Assembly (NCBI RefSeq): GCF_947507565.1
Contig: NC_089180.1
Coordinates: 2,356,001 to 2,420,000, forward strand
From: Oscarella lobularis
Lineage: Eukaryota > Porifera > Homoscleromorpha > Homosclerophorida > Oscarellidae
Direction of reading: 5' to 3'
DNA length: 64,000 nt
In this document: positions 1-8,956 of the stretch, piece by piece
How positions within the stretch are numbered: position 1 is the stretch's first letter
How the letters are laid out: each line of letters opens with the position of its first letter
Position numbers and translations under genes: made by a program
Notes under the pieces: generated by a model
What the model was told of the DNA's origin: nothing
The model's input: only the letters and a program-made list of their open reading frames with translations
Databases searched by the model: none

Positions 1-396
1 GGATGAGCACAACGTCCTTGTGAAAGCTTGCGCTGCTTCCTCCGCCACCCGAACGCGTCACGGCCTTTCCCTTGCCTCGGCTCCTGCTTCCTGACCCGCT
101 GACTTTTCCGCGCCAAACAGAAGCTAGTTCAGCCTCCGAACTTGAGTAACGCGTAGAGCGAGCAGGAGATGGGCGATGACTCTGTAGAAAAGAAGATCGA
201 TGAGCATAGTAGTAATAGCTAGTAGTAAACGTATTGTAAAGGCGTTCACAGTTGAATCGCTTTCTTCCTGCTTTCGTTCGTCGCCAGGAGGTCTTGAAAC
301 AATTTCGTGCAACTGCAGGTAGTGAACTATTTCGTTGGCAATGAGGAGGGAATCGAGTTCACGACTGCCTCTTGATTCGCGGCCGCCTCTTGACAT
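1..396 (-). CDS. 5' end of a spliced unknown gene, running off the left edge
   Basis: I read two minus-strand exons. Exon 1 (396-250) starts at ATG and encodes an Arg/Ser/Gly-rich start and an amphipathic stretch (LLIANEIVHYLQLHEIV). A gtgaac donor follows at 249. The acceptor ctacag (187-182) has a good pyrimidine tract, so the intron is 68 bp. Joining is in phase 0 and opens a frame to base 1 that is rich in Ser, Arg and Gly (SGSGSRSRGKGKAVTRSGGG, then SFHKDVVLI). The alternative is the unspliced 90-codon frame to 124, whose tail would be a hydrophobic helix; the clean splice signals and continued open frame make splicing more likely. The basic, low-complexity composition fits a nuclear protein, but I recognise no domain. 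Confidence 0.45.
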
Positions 397-532
397 GACC
401 TGCGCAGCTCGACGTTTCTAAAAGACGTCACTGCTCCTATTTGAACTCACCGAAGCAAAACGAAGACGATACGAAGCGAAGAATAAACAGGTGTGAGCAC
501 GCCGAAGGAAAGAATGCGGAAAATTTTCCCGG

Positions 533-970
533 ATGTTCCCAACTCACACTTACTATGTATATGAGTCACTTATTTTTATATATATGAGTCCCTCAGACTT
601 TTATATATATTCGACCGTTGATTTTTCGATCAAAAGAAAGTACGTCACAATTGGAAGAGCAGATAAGACTCTGCACTGGTTCAATCTCGTCGCGACGGTA
701 GAACGTTACACTGTAACTGGTCATCTGGCAAGTGGCTCTTCGACTGCTGCAAAAATTGAAGATCTCTTTTCAATTTTTGCAGCAGTCGACGAGCTGACAG
801 CAACGAAGTCACAGCTAGCCGCTGCCCAGAAGCAAATTGATGACCTGCGCAAAAAGAATCGGGCTCTGAGAGCTGAGTCAGCAAAGGGTTGGTCGGGTCG
901 GGTTTCGGAGAATATGAATTTCTTTCTCTCTTGTACGGATTATTTAAAGCGTCGGCTAGAAACAACTTAG
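533..970 (+). CDS. Hypothetical 145-codon frame with a coiled coil
   Basis: The first 60 residues are Tyr/Ile-rich and come from AT-rich sequence, so they may not be coding. The second half has a convincing heptad-type coiled coil (LTATKSQLAAAQKQIDDLRK) of about 40 residues. The coil begins right after a 21-bp perfect inverted repeat (740-789) that lies inside the frame, so the coding exon may start there and be spliced from upstream. No family recognised. It may be an exon fragment rather than a whole gene. Confidence 0.25.
   Translation: MFPTHTYYVYESLIFIYMSPSDFYIYSTVDFSIKRKYVTIGRADKTLHWFNLVATVERYTVTGHLASGSSTAAKIEDLFSIFAAVDELTATKSQLAAAQKQIDDLRKKNRALRAESAKGWSGRVSENMNFFLSCTDYLKRRLETT
740..789. 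repeat. Perfect 21-bp inverted repeat with 8-nt spacer
   Basis: The arms are 740-760 and 769-789, starting tcgactgctgcaaaaattga, with spacer gatctctt. There are no mismatches, so transcripts of either strand could fold into a strong hairpin. No target duplication is obvious around it. Confidence 0.9.
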
Positions 971-1807
971 TAAAACTTTTACTTGGCAATTTAGCAAAGA
1001 ATGTAAATTAAGGACTTCGGCCATGTCTTTGCATGGTATTACAGCCCTAAGGAAGGAATGCAGCGCTCTAAGGAGCGACAGTTGGTCTCTCAGACCGTTG
1101 CGCGAAGACGACACACGGTTTTGTGCCGCCGGACCTAAAATCAAAGACGCTAAAAGGTTCAACAACGTTATATCACCTCCTTTTCTCAACATAGATGTGG
1201 ATCACGTAAAATGGCGCGGAAAAGAAGTTAACTAGAATTTACTTTTATGTGCAGGTTGCTATTCCTGCTCTCCACGTTAGGTTTGGAATTTTACTCGCCT
1301 TTTTACTTTAATTTTATGAAAGTGCATGTCGTACTTTCACAAAAAGAGCAGTAAAACGAAGCTTCTAGAAGAAAAAGCAACTCTTTTCCTTAAGTTTCTC
1401 AAATGGTTTTGCAACTTTGGCCCGGACAAATGATTCAGGTGGTTGTGTTTGACGCTGCTCTTTTTACAATCGTGGAAACAAAAAAGCAGCGGTATGCAGG
1501 AACTCCGGCGCATTTGAAGAGACAGATGGAAACGCACAGTCGGCTGAAAACAGAAAAGGACGGAAGAAAATTTGTTCCGCCTCCTAATGAATGGCAAATT
1601 CTCACGCTGACACCTCCGTTTTATTGATTTGGAGCCATCATAAAGTCAGTTTTCGTTTGCGAAGCATACAAAAGCGATCAAATAACCTTCGCGGAGGAAG
1701 AAAGTCAGACAAAAAGATGATCGAAAGCTTTTTTAGAAGTGCAAATCAAGGTTAGGAAAATATATAAAATAGGTAGTAATATGAGACATGCTTTTTACAG
1801 TCAAAAA
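971..1807. other. No supported gene
   Basis: Short frames occur on both strands (for example 1023-1235 and 1403-1627 on the plus strand), but none has recognisable domains or clear splice context. The sequence becomes AT-rich toward 1,800. Confidence 0.5.
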
Positions 1808-1872
1808 ATAAAACAATTAATCATTCAGTCAAAAAATCAATCAATCAATCAATCAGTCTAAAAATCAATTAA
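1808..1872. repeat. AATC-type microsatellite
   Basis: Imperfect tandem runs of aatc and cagt-like units (aatcaatcaatcaatc near 1838) in AT-rich DNA. Confidence 0.7.
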
Positions 1873-2079
1873 TAAATGCTTAAGACATGTTAACAGCAAG
1901 CTACCTTCTACGGGAAAAGATTAGCAAAGTGAGCCACGTGAGCCGATTACAGCATGTTATTCAAGATATATTATTACAGACATAAAAATTAAAATACAAA
2001 TGAGCAACATATATATAGATATACTTGCTAATAACATACACATAATTAGTCCTTCCCATGTAAAAGTCCCACTTCGTCC

Positions 2080-2346
2080 ATCTTCTCCTCCTCCTCCTTC
2101 TCTCCTTCTTCTATCTTTTCTTCCACCCGTTTCTTCTTCATTTCCTTTCTTTTCCTCTTCCTTCTTCCGTTTCACGCGTACCTCCACTATCTTCTCTTCT
2201 TTCTCTTTTTTTCTCTTCCTTCCTCTTTTTTTTCTTTTCCTTTTCCTACTTTTGTACGTCTTCCTCTTCCTCCTTATGCTTCTTTTCCTCCTTATGCTTC
2301 TTTTCCTCCTTAGTCTTCTCTTCCTTCTCTTACTCCTTTTGCATCA
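2080..2346. repeat. Long polypyrimidine tract
   Basis: About 265 bases are almost entirely C and T on the plus strand, with imperfect tcc/ttc units and a local repeat of ctccttatgcttcttttc. The long Ser/Pro/Phe/Leu frame across it is a product of composition. The tract could form purine-pyrimidine triplex DNA. Confidence 0.85.
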
Positions 2347-2520
2347 TTAGCTTTTGCTGGCGACGCTGGCCACCGCCCTGAATGTCGTCGATGACGGAGG
2401 CCAGAATTTCTACAGCTCCGCCGCTTGGGCGAAGGAATCGCCATAACTATTTATTGACATAGAAAAATAATTCGCTAGCCAACAACTTCGGTATTCACCT
2501 TTCACTCTCTGGGTGTTCAG

Positions 2521-4266
2521 ATGGCGGCCTTAAATGCGGAAGAGCTCTGTGCATTAGCGGTCACCCTAAATCGATCCGGCGATGTTATCATGTAGAGAGT
2601 CTCTCAGCAGTGACAACGCTCTTCTAGCAACAAACGAAATACCAAAAGCAGCAGAAAATCAGCACCTGATTATTCTTATCGTTGACGACTTTCACTGCAT
2701 CCATGCAGTTCAGCGCCCAACCTCGGCGGAATTATCCAGAGCCATTCATATGGCAACGTGTGTCGCCGATATTCAGCATAGTCTCTCTAGCATCACCCTG
2801 CCAGAGAGTGCCAGTATTCACTACTGGCCAAGTGAGGCTACCTGTAGAGGATCTGTTAAATAATATCGGTAAGAATATAAAAAATATATGCATTAAAGAA
2901 CAGCTACAATTAGGGCGCATCGGGGATCTTTTCAAAACGAACTTATCACTGCTTTTTCAAACACTTGGTTTAAGTCCCTCCTACCATCGTTCAAACAAAT
3001 TGATCTCACGGATATAACGAAATCTTTAGAAAGACTAAGGTATACGTTTTGCATATATCCATTACGTGTAATTGATGCCGTTTTCCCAATAGGTGTTATT
3101 CTTCTCCCGACGAACGAGATATGGACCTCCTGAGCAGCACTTGCCTTTTGGACGAAATTGAGCAGGCGTTGCATTCCCGTGATGAGTACAAATAAGTGAT
3201 CGATGCCGTTCTAGAGCAACATCCGGTTGTAAAAGAGTATCTGAGAAAGAATGCCCTACCTTCTTTTGGCGATTGGCCGACCTTTCTCTTTCAGAAGAAA
3301 CTAATAGCAGGAGTAAGAATATTTCATTTCAGAAGTTTTTTAGCTAACCCGTTCAGTAGAGTCGTAGCGGGTCAATATATCACTCTCTTATGCCAATGCT
3401 TCGACCATTGCACATTTATCTAAATGCTGCTGAAAATATTATGTCATTTTATCACCCGTTTCTTGAAAGTAAATTTCATTGTCAATATATTTTTCCTAAA
3501 GAATACTATTTATTTTCAGAACTTTTTAAGCACCTCTTTGGAAAAGAAAAAGTCTTGCCACGTAAGCCGAGGTTTCAGCGGCTTTTCTCTCTTGGAGGCA
3601 CTCTTTGGTGGCTGGCTTCTAATTAGAGAAGATATTCTCAGAATATTCAGGCTTTGCAAAGATGTCGAGTATGCTCTTCTGCGATATTTGCTGGAAGATC
3701 TCGTGCCTCTAGTTATTTTCTTCTACTCAACTGTCATCAGAGAAAGTCACTACGAAGAATGGCAGCTGGCAATTATTTGCCTAAGCATTATGTTAATAAC
3801 GCAAAAACGACGTCATTACAACAAATCAATGTTAGCTGCAATAAGTGACTTTATGCACTATGAAGTTGTTATTCCTGAATGGCAAACGGTGTTTGCCAAT
3901 CATTTGAACGTTTTTACCGAAAAGAAAGTCTAAGTCTTTCACTCCATGCTGAGGAGGCAATGTCCCTCATGGGCAACTGCAAGTCAAATCGCCGAAATTG
4001 AAAAGGTTCTAAGTGCTAAAAAATTCTACTTCGACTTCTTGAAAAACTTCTCTGTTCCATTTACCAAACGTCACCATCGGCATAATATATCCTACCTTGC
4101 TGGCAAAACGGCCGAATTTTTGGTTGACGTCATTGAATCCATCTATCAAGGAGGTGGGGAAAGATGCAATGTGGAAGTGAAGAGGCAAAAAAAAGCAAAA
4201 ATATTCAACTATTTGATTACAGTACCGCTCATAAGTTTTAGTCACCCGAGGCATTCTAGATTCTAG
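2521..4266 (+). pseudogene. Broken multi-exon gene of an invertebrate multicopy family (DUF6589-like)
   Basis: The best part is 3684-4194: a helical stretch (EDLVPLVIFFYSTVI, RRHYNKSMLAAISDF, NHLNVFTEKKV) followed in the same frame by VFHSMLRRQCPSW and, near the end, YLAGKTAEFLVD. This order resembles the large uncharacterised DUF6589-like families of sponges and corals; the match is from memory. A TAA at 3931-3933 sits where this family usually has Glu after TEKKV, so one G-to-T change would explain the break. Upstream coding pieces in shifting frames (MAALNAEELCALAV at 2521, WFKSLLPSFKQIDLTDITKS near 2970, VIDAVLEQHPVVKEYLRK at 3196) look like earlier exons split by short introns. Function unknown; the copy is probably dead. 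Confidence 0.5.
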
Positions 4267-4386
4267 ACGTTTGACTAGATAACTCAAGTTTAACTGTGTG
4301 AACCCGTGACAAACTCAAAAAGCAACAACTCCTAAGGTCCAGAAGGCAGCTTGCAACACGCAGAGCCACTGTTTGTTTAGGCTAAT

Positions 4387-4995
4387 CTAATACTTCGTGG
4401 GTCCGCCTTTTGCCCTAATTACCACCGCGACTCGTCTTGGCATGCTGTTAACAAGTGCCGCCGTTTCGGCTGACCCGATGTCAGCCCAAACATCTTTTAT
4501 AATTTCCTCTAGGTGATGACGACTTTGTGGCGATCTTTCAGCCACTCTCCGCTTCATGATGTACCACAGATGTTCAATAGGATTGAGATCCGGACTTTGG
4601 GCGGGCCATCTCATTACTTTGATGTTTTTCCGTTCAAACCATCGCCGCGTGGCCAACGCGGTGTGTGAGGGAGCATTATGTTGCTGAAACTCGAAGTTTC
4701 GGCCGATGAGTTTCTGTCCGTCTTGAAGTAGGCATGTGGAAAGGAGACGAACATACTTCTGCGACGTCACCGTCCCCTCGATTACTTTGAGAGTTCCCAC
4801 GCCTTTCGAGGACATACTTCCCCAAACCATCAACTTCAGGCCTCCATGCTTTATGGTAGGTCGCAGACAAGTTTCTAGAAATCGTTGACTTCGTCTGCGC
4901 CTCACGCGGATGCGCCTGCTTGATGAGAATAGCTCAAACGTAGATTCGTCCGAGAACAGGATTTTGGACCAATCGTCATCGGTCCAAGACCGTCG
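4387..4995 (-). pseudogene. Tc1/mariner transposase, C-terminal part
   Basis: The frame reads from 4995 through WSKILFSDESTFELF (first catalytic Asp), VWGSMSSKGVG, then FQQHNAPSHTALATRRWF and QSPDLNPIEHLW. It is a DD34E catalytic core: 34 residues separate the second catalytic position from the Glu. That second Asp is His here (a GAC to CAC change), so the enzyme would be inactive. A TAA at 4998-4996 and loss of the N-terminal paired-like DNA-binding region show truncation. The 4905 start reported by a simple frame search is only an internal GTG. Confidence 0.85.
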
Positions 4996-5448
4996 TTAGG
5001 GTTACATCGCGCAATGGAATGTTCTCCATACGCGTTGATTTAGCCTATTTCTCCTTCGAATTGCACCAATTCTTCTTCGAAAAAGTGCATCGAAACTGAA
5101 ATTCTATCAATTGAAGAACGGAGCGTAGAGCGGGGTCCCGTCAAACAGAAGATAGGATCGCTGGGTTAGTGCCAGTCAGTGGGCCCATAGCTTAAAAAGA
5201 CAAAGGTAGTAACAAGGCTACTAACTTACCTCCTATGGCGGAATCGCAAAAACAGGCCTCATAGAACCCATTTCAGAACCCTACAGGCCACTTCTTTGAC
5301 ACAAGTTTTGGCTTTTACTGGGGGGCGTCTGAGATAGTCAGCCGGGGGCTTTGCCGTCGCTTTCTTGACGAATTGCCGCGTGTAGGAAGCTGAGCAAGTG
5401 ATCCCTGAGAGGTTATAAATAGGTGCGGGCTTTCGGGCAATTGGGCGA
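4996..5448. other. No clear gene; probable transposon flank
   Basis: No long frame. It may hold decayed 5' sequence of the Tc1 element and tail sequence of the P-type remnant. A TATAAATA string at about 5414 is not tied to any gene. Confidence 0.35.
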
Positions 5449-5706
5449 CTATGCTACCTGCAGCCTGACAGATGCGGCGTTCTGGAGACACTGCTGCACG
5501 GTGGGATTGTCGCAGCGACCACCTCTGCCTCTCTGCTGTCCGAAGTAGTTCTCCAGTGGGTCTTGACTGACGTGCTCTCTGAGAATAAAGAAATTATCCA
5601 CAGTATCGCATTTTTTGAGTAGATTTGTCGCCATTTCCACAAATGAATTTGGTCTTCGCTCTAACTTTTTTCGCCCGATTTGTCTGAAATAATTACTGTT
5701 ATGCAA
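5449..5706 (-). pseudogene. P-element/THAP9-type transposase, C-terminal fragment
   Basis: The 85-codon frame contains VSQDPLENYFGQQRGRGG followed by CDNPTVQQCLQNAAS. The (S)QDxLE-xxFG-xxR signature followed by an Asn-Pro-Thr helix is typical of the C-terminal region of P-element-like transposases. The N-terminal THAP finger and catalytic core are absent nearby. A separate THAP half-domain lies at 31.9 kb, far away and on the other strand. Family call is from memory of the motif. Confidence 0.5.
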
Positions 5707-5788
5707 AGACGTATTTCAGCTGCTGAAGTGTCCTGAAGAAACACTTAATGACGTCACAGGCGAAGAAGTCAATACCCTGTGTAATTCC

Positions 5789-5985
5789 TTTCTATCGTCT
5801 TGTGTTGAGGAAGAAGGAGGGAGAGGACGTCCACGGATCTCCGATAGCGGGGACGACATTTTACAGCTTCGATGCTTCTTTGGACAGTGGAAGAACGTTG
5901 CATCACTGATCTGGGAATCTCAGTACGGACACTGATGAGAAGGCGGCAAGAGCAAGGACTGCCACAAGCTGAAGAAGAGCTCCAA
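5789..5985 (+). pseudogene. Fragment resembling the N-terminal HTH of an integrase-type protein, frameshifted
   Basis: One frame gives GRGRPRISDSGDDILQLRCF and, after a slip near 5910, another gives LGISVRTLMRRRQEQGLP. Together they resemble the GRPR plus (L)GVSxRTLxRRxxExGL helix-turn-helix region that precedes an rve integrase core in many fish and invertebrate multicopy genes. The core itself is not present, so this is a short dead scrap. Confidence 0.35.
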
Positions 5986-6037
5986 AGCTCGCATCCGTGT
6001 GTGTGTGCTCCGTCTATCGCAGGGAGGCCTTGGTCTT

Positions 6038-6600
6038 TCATCGGCACAGGTGACTTTTCACTGTGCTATCTCGCTTCTTGGGGGTCAACGTTTGATCAGC
6101 TGCCGTCCCGTCTACTACAATTTCGTTCGGACTCGCTTGGGCTGAGCTTCCAACCCTATTTAAGCCCTGGTATCGACGCCATTGCTTGCTGCGGCTATCG
6201 CTCTTCTTAGAGAAAAAAGGATTTCGCTCGGCTCGTGCTTCTAGTACTTCAGCGATTCGTCCTAAACATACAAATTGAACCTACTTTGTGAACAAAATAC
6301 GACTTACGAGATGAAATGTCAGCTTGAATTGACAAATTCTTTAAATCCAATTTCAATTTCGAAATGCGACGATTCTTTTCAAGCTCTAGTTGACGGTACT
6401 TCTCTTTCCATTTTCTATTAGCTTCTAATGCTTCTCCTAAACATACAAATTGAACCTACTTTGTAAACAAAATACTACTTACGAAGAAGAGATGAAATGT
6501 CAATTAGCAAATTCTCTTTTGAAACATACGTGAGTGTCAGAGGGCAATCATTTACTTCCTGTTCATTTAAATCCTGAATTGTCACAACAACTGTTCCAGG
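6038..6600 (-). CDS. Spliced coiled-coil gene, last three exons
   Basis: Three minus-strand exons join in one frame: (about 6600)-6483, 6436-6308, and 6261-6038 ending in TGA. Donors are gtaagt and acceptors end tttag; both introns are exactly 46 bp. Exon 1 encodes TVVVTIQDLNEQEVNDC and LLIDISSLL. Exon 2 is a charged coiled coil (ANRKWKEKYRQLELEKNRRI). Exon 3 starts with a related motif (IAEVLEARAERN) and ends in a basic tail. The introns and exon edges are near-copies of each other (see repeats), so the gene grew by tandem exon duplication. No family recognised. The upstream start lies beyond a stop near 6613, so more exons are expected. Confidence 0.5.
6257..6512. repeat. Direct repeat spanning intron and exon edges
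   Basis: About 80 bases starting cctaaacatacaaattgaac occur at 6261 and again at 6436, 175 bp apart, with a few changes. Each copy contains a whole 46-bp intron plus the flanking exon edges. It records the exon duplication in the coiled-coil gene above. Confidence 0.85.
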
Positions 6601-6810
6601 CTGCTCCTTCGCTTACAGTACCGGTGCGCTCTTAATTAAAAATCTGCAATAAACAATAAGGTGTTACGTGGCGCTTTGACTTCCCAGAAAAGCGCAAGGA
6701 GCCATCTCTTCCGTAAGACGAAAACCGAAACCGCGTGTAACAGGAAGAAACAGCTTCTGTTGTTGATTTTTGTTTAGCTTGTATATCTTCGAATCGTTTC
6801 GTTTAGCCGC

Positions 6811-7032
6811 TTGGGCAAAAAGAGATTGAGCGACTGTTCGACGCAGATGATCGATTTTCGCAGCAACGTAGAAGAAGACTGGATGACTACAGATGCTGAA
6901 GTCGGAGTGGCTCAGCCTCGCCAGTCGACTAGAGGGAGGCGCCAACCAGTCCGATTCGGATTCGAGGAAGAAGTCGACGCCTATGCGGTCGTCGATTCGA
7001 GTGAAGAAGATGGTGATGGGTGGAGTTTGTGA
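6811..7032 (+). pseudogene. C-terminal end of a Ty3/gypsy Pol polyprotein
   Basis: The 73-codon frame ends with STRGRRQPVRFGFEEEVDAY and an acidic tail. A TRxGRxxxPPxRF-type basic motif is usual at the very end of gypsy Pol after the integrase chromatin-binding region. It lies just before a candidate polypurine tract and LTR. Integrase, RT and protease are not present directly upstream, so the element is truncated on its 5' side. Confidence 0.5.
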
Positions 7033-7227
7033 AGAAGATGTGAGTTGTGAGAGAAGCTTAGTTGTGAGTTGTGAGAGAAGTTGAGTTGAAGATGAGTTGT
7101 GAGGTGAGAGACTCTTGAGATTTTTGTGCCGAGGCGTTTGTCTGTTGTCTATGTCTGTTTGTCCGGCTGCGTTTTTCGAAGATGCTTGTCATTCCTTGTG
7201 TTAGCTAAGAACTGTTAGGGGCTTATC

Positions 7228-7433
7228 TTAGAGGGAAGGAATGTGAGAAGTCCGGGACTGCAGCCCGTGACGTACGAATGTTCCTCCCTTAGGTTTGCCT
7301 ATATGACGTGCATGACTTATTTACTGTGACTTCATTGTGGTTTGGGATTTTTAGTTTGTCTCTTCTGTACACCGCGGTCTATAATAAAAAAAAGTCGTGA
7401 GACACAACCCGGTCTGCCTTGAACGGCACGACA
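7228..7433 (+). repeat. Candidate 3' LTR of a gypsy element with polypurine tract
   Basis: The purine run agagggaaggaa ends at 7241 and is followed by TGTGAGAAGTCC (7242). The repeat would end GGCACGACA at 7433, about 192 bp with TG...CA ends. Inside are a TATA-like tatatgacg near 7300 and an AATAAA-type signal near 7383. The order Pol tail, polypurine tract, LTR is as expected. No second LTR copy was found in the window. Confidence 0.5.
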
Positions 7434-7904
7434 CTAACTACAACGCTCGCGATGCACTTTCTCTGCACGTGGCACAAATAATATAGAATCAATAAATGGG
7501 CGTGGCTACACAGGAAGGAAGATTCGCCAAAATATTTACGGCGAATATGTAGAAAGCGCGAAACGGTGCAATTTGTTATCCGCGAAACTTACCACTCATA
7601 CGTTATTGCGAACTCTGGACAAAAGCGCGTTAGAGTCTTCTACGGTCAATTGCGCTTCGTTTCTGCGTTTTGGAAAGCTACCAAACATCTTAATTAAGCT
7701 AGAGGATTTTCCAATACTCGCCTGTCGTCACTCAGGTCGTCGCCGCACTCCAGACAAATAAAAGCCATGCCGCTCGCGTACGCAACGTGCTCGCGTCATG
7801 AATCACGTCGTAATGCAGGACAGACGTAAACTAATTACTAATTAGGCTGAAATTGGCTTAAGCAGTGCGAGACAACAAAATAATCTTTTTCAAATTCCTA
7901 TTGC

Positions 7905-8385
7905 CGAAGTAGCAATGACGGAAATCAAACTTGGAGGAGGTTCTTTTGGAGGTGACGTATAATTAAAACCAAATTAATAATGAAGTTTATTTTGCTTTAT
8001 TTAGAAGTGAAAGTGGGCTATTGGCGTGGCTGTCCCGTGGCTGTAAAGATGTTCTATGCGTACCTGGAATCCGACTACTATCTTCGCCTTTTTCAGCAAG
8101 AGATCTCCGTCTGCATTCGAGCTTGCCATCCCAACATCGTCTCCTTGTGCGGCGTAACGACGGAAAACAACGTTCCTCATCGAATAATCACCGAGCTTCT
8201 GGAACGCTCGCTTTATGACGTCATCAGGGCCGCTCATCGTTTAACTACCTCTCACGTTTCGAAAGCAGATTGATCTCGCGTTGAGGATAACGGCCGGTAT
8301 ACAGTACCTCCATCTACTTGGTACAAACGGAGTTTTGCACGGCGACATTCGCTCTTCAAATCGTCGCTACCAGTCACTAATTAGG
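7905..8385 (+). pseudogene. Protein kinase domain (TKL-like), N-lobe plus catalytic loop, interrupted
   Basis: Exon 1 ends in the glycine loop (TEIKLGGGSFG). A 53-bp intron (7952-8004, gtgacg...tttag) follows. Exon 2 continues VKVGYWRGCPVAVKMFY with the VAVK lysine, then QQEISVCIRACHPNIVSLCG with the helix-C Glu and the usual HPNIV. After a frameshift near 8255 the frame continues IDLALRITAGIQYLH and the catalytic loop VLHGDIRSSN, with Gly replacing Arg of HRD. At 8365 coding sequence stops in a 21-base string shared with a repeat at 26.1 kb. The activation loop and C-lobe are missing. Known TKL kinases sometimes carry HGD, so that change alone is not disabling. Confidence 0.75.
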
Positions 8386-8770
8386 TGTTAAGGACATAAA
8401 TGGAACATTGGAATCCTCTATCCGACGAAGAGTGTATATAGTGGTCACGTGCAGTACTCTGATTGGTTAGTAGCATACGCGATCGTTAGGTTTCCTTGGT
8501 CACGCCCTAGCGCGTTACTACTAGATCGAGACCAATTTTTCGTTTTCCTTTCATTACCGGGCGTATTTCCTTAGTATAGGATTAGTTTAAAAACAGGCAG
8601 TACCAAAGTCAAGTGTAATGTGTGTTGTACTGCCTTTTCGGGTGGGGAGACCTTGCGCGCGCACTAGCCACGCCCATGATAATTATGTACAATTAGGTGA
8701 TGTGTTGACATATAACAGCAGTGGCCGTGAAGGAAGAAGATGGAAGGAAACAGTAGGATGAATCGTCGAA

Positions 8771-8956
8771 GTGAAAGTTCTATCACTACCTGAATTGCAA
8801 ATAGAGTGCGAGAGGTGCAAGGGCCGTCTTGAAGGCCTCATCTGGAGGTGCGGGAAATGCGGGGTGGCGTACGACCTATTGTGCGCTTTTATGGTCGTTC
8901 GGGTTCGAAAGAGAACGCCTGCGCTTCGTGCGGTAAGTAAGGTAAGAATTAATTAA
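8771..8956 (+). CDS. Small zinc-finger-like frame (ZZ-like spacing)
   Basis: CERCKGRLEGLIWRCGKCG followed by VAYDLLC gives a C-x2-C...C-x2-C...YDLxC pattern like ZZ fingers. The frame then runs into a gtaagt donor at 8936. Another frame gives ENACASCGK just after, so a frameshift may hide a further Cys pair. It is likely a fragment of a larger protein. Confidence 0.3.
   Translation: MKVLSLPELQIECERCKGRLEGLIWRCGKCGVAYDLLCAFMVVRVRKRTPALRAVSKVRIN

Noticed and set aside
2000..2350. 116-codon plus frame in the pyrimidine tract
   Set aside because: Low-complexity Ser/Pro/Phe/Leu translation caused by composition.
5769..6047. 92-codon minus frame
   Set aside because: Antisense of the plus-strand HTH scrap and overlapping the last coiled-coil exon only at its edge; composition is not coding-like.
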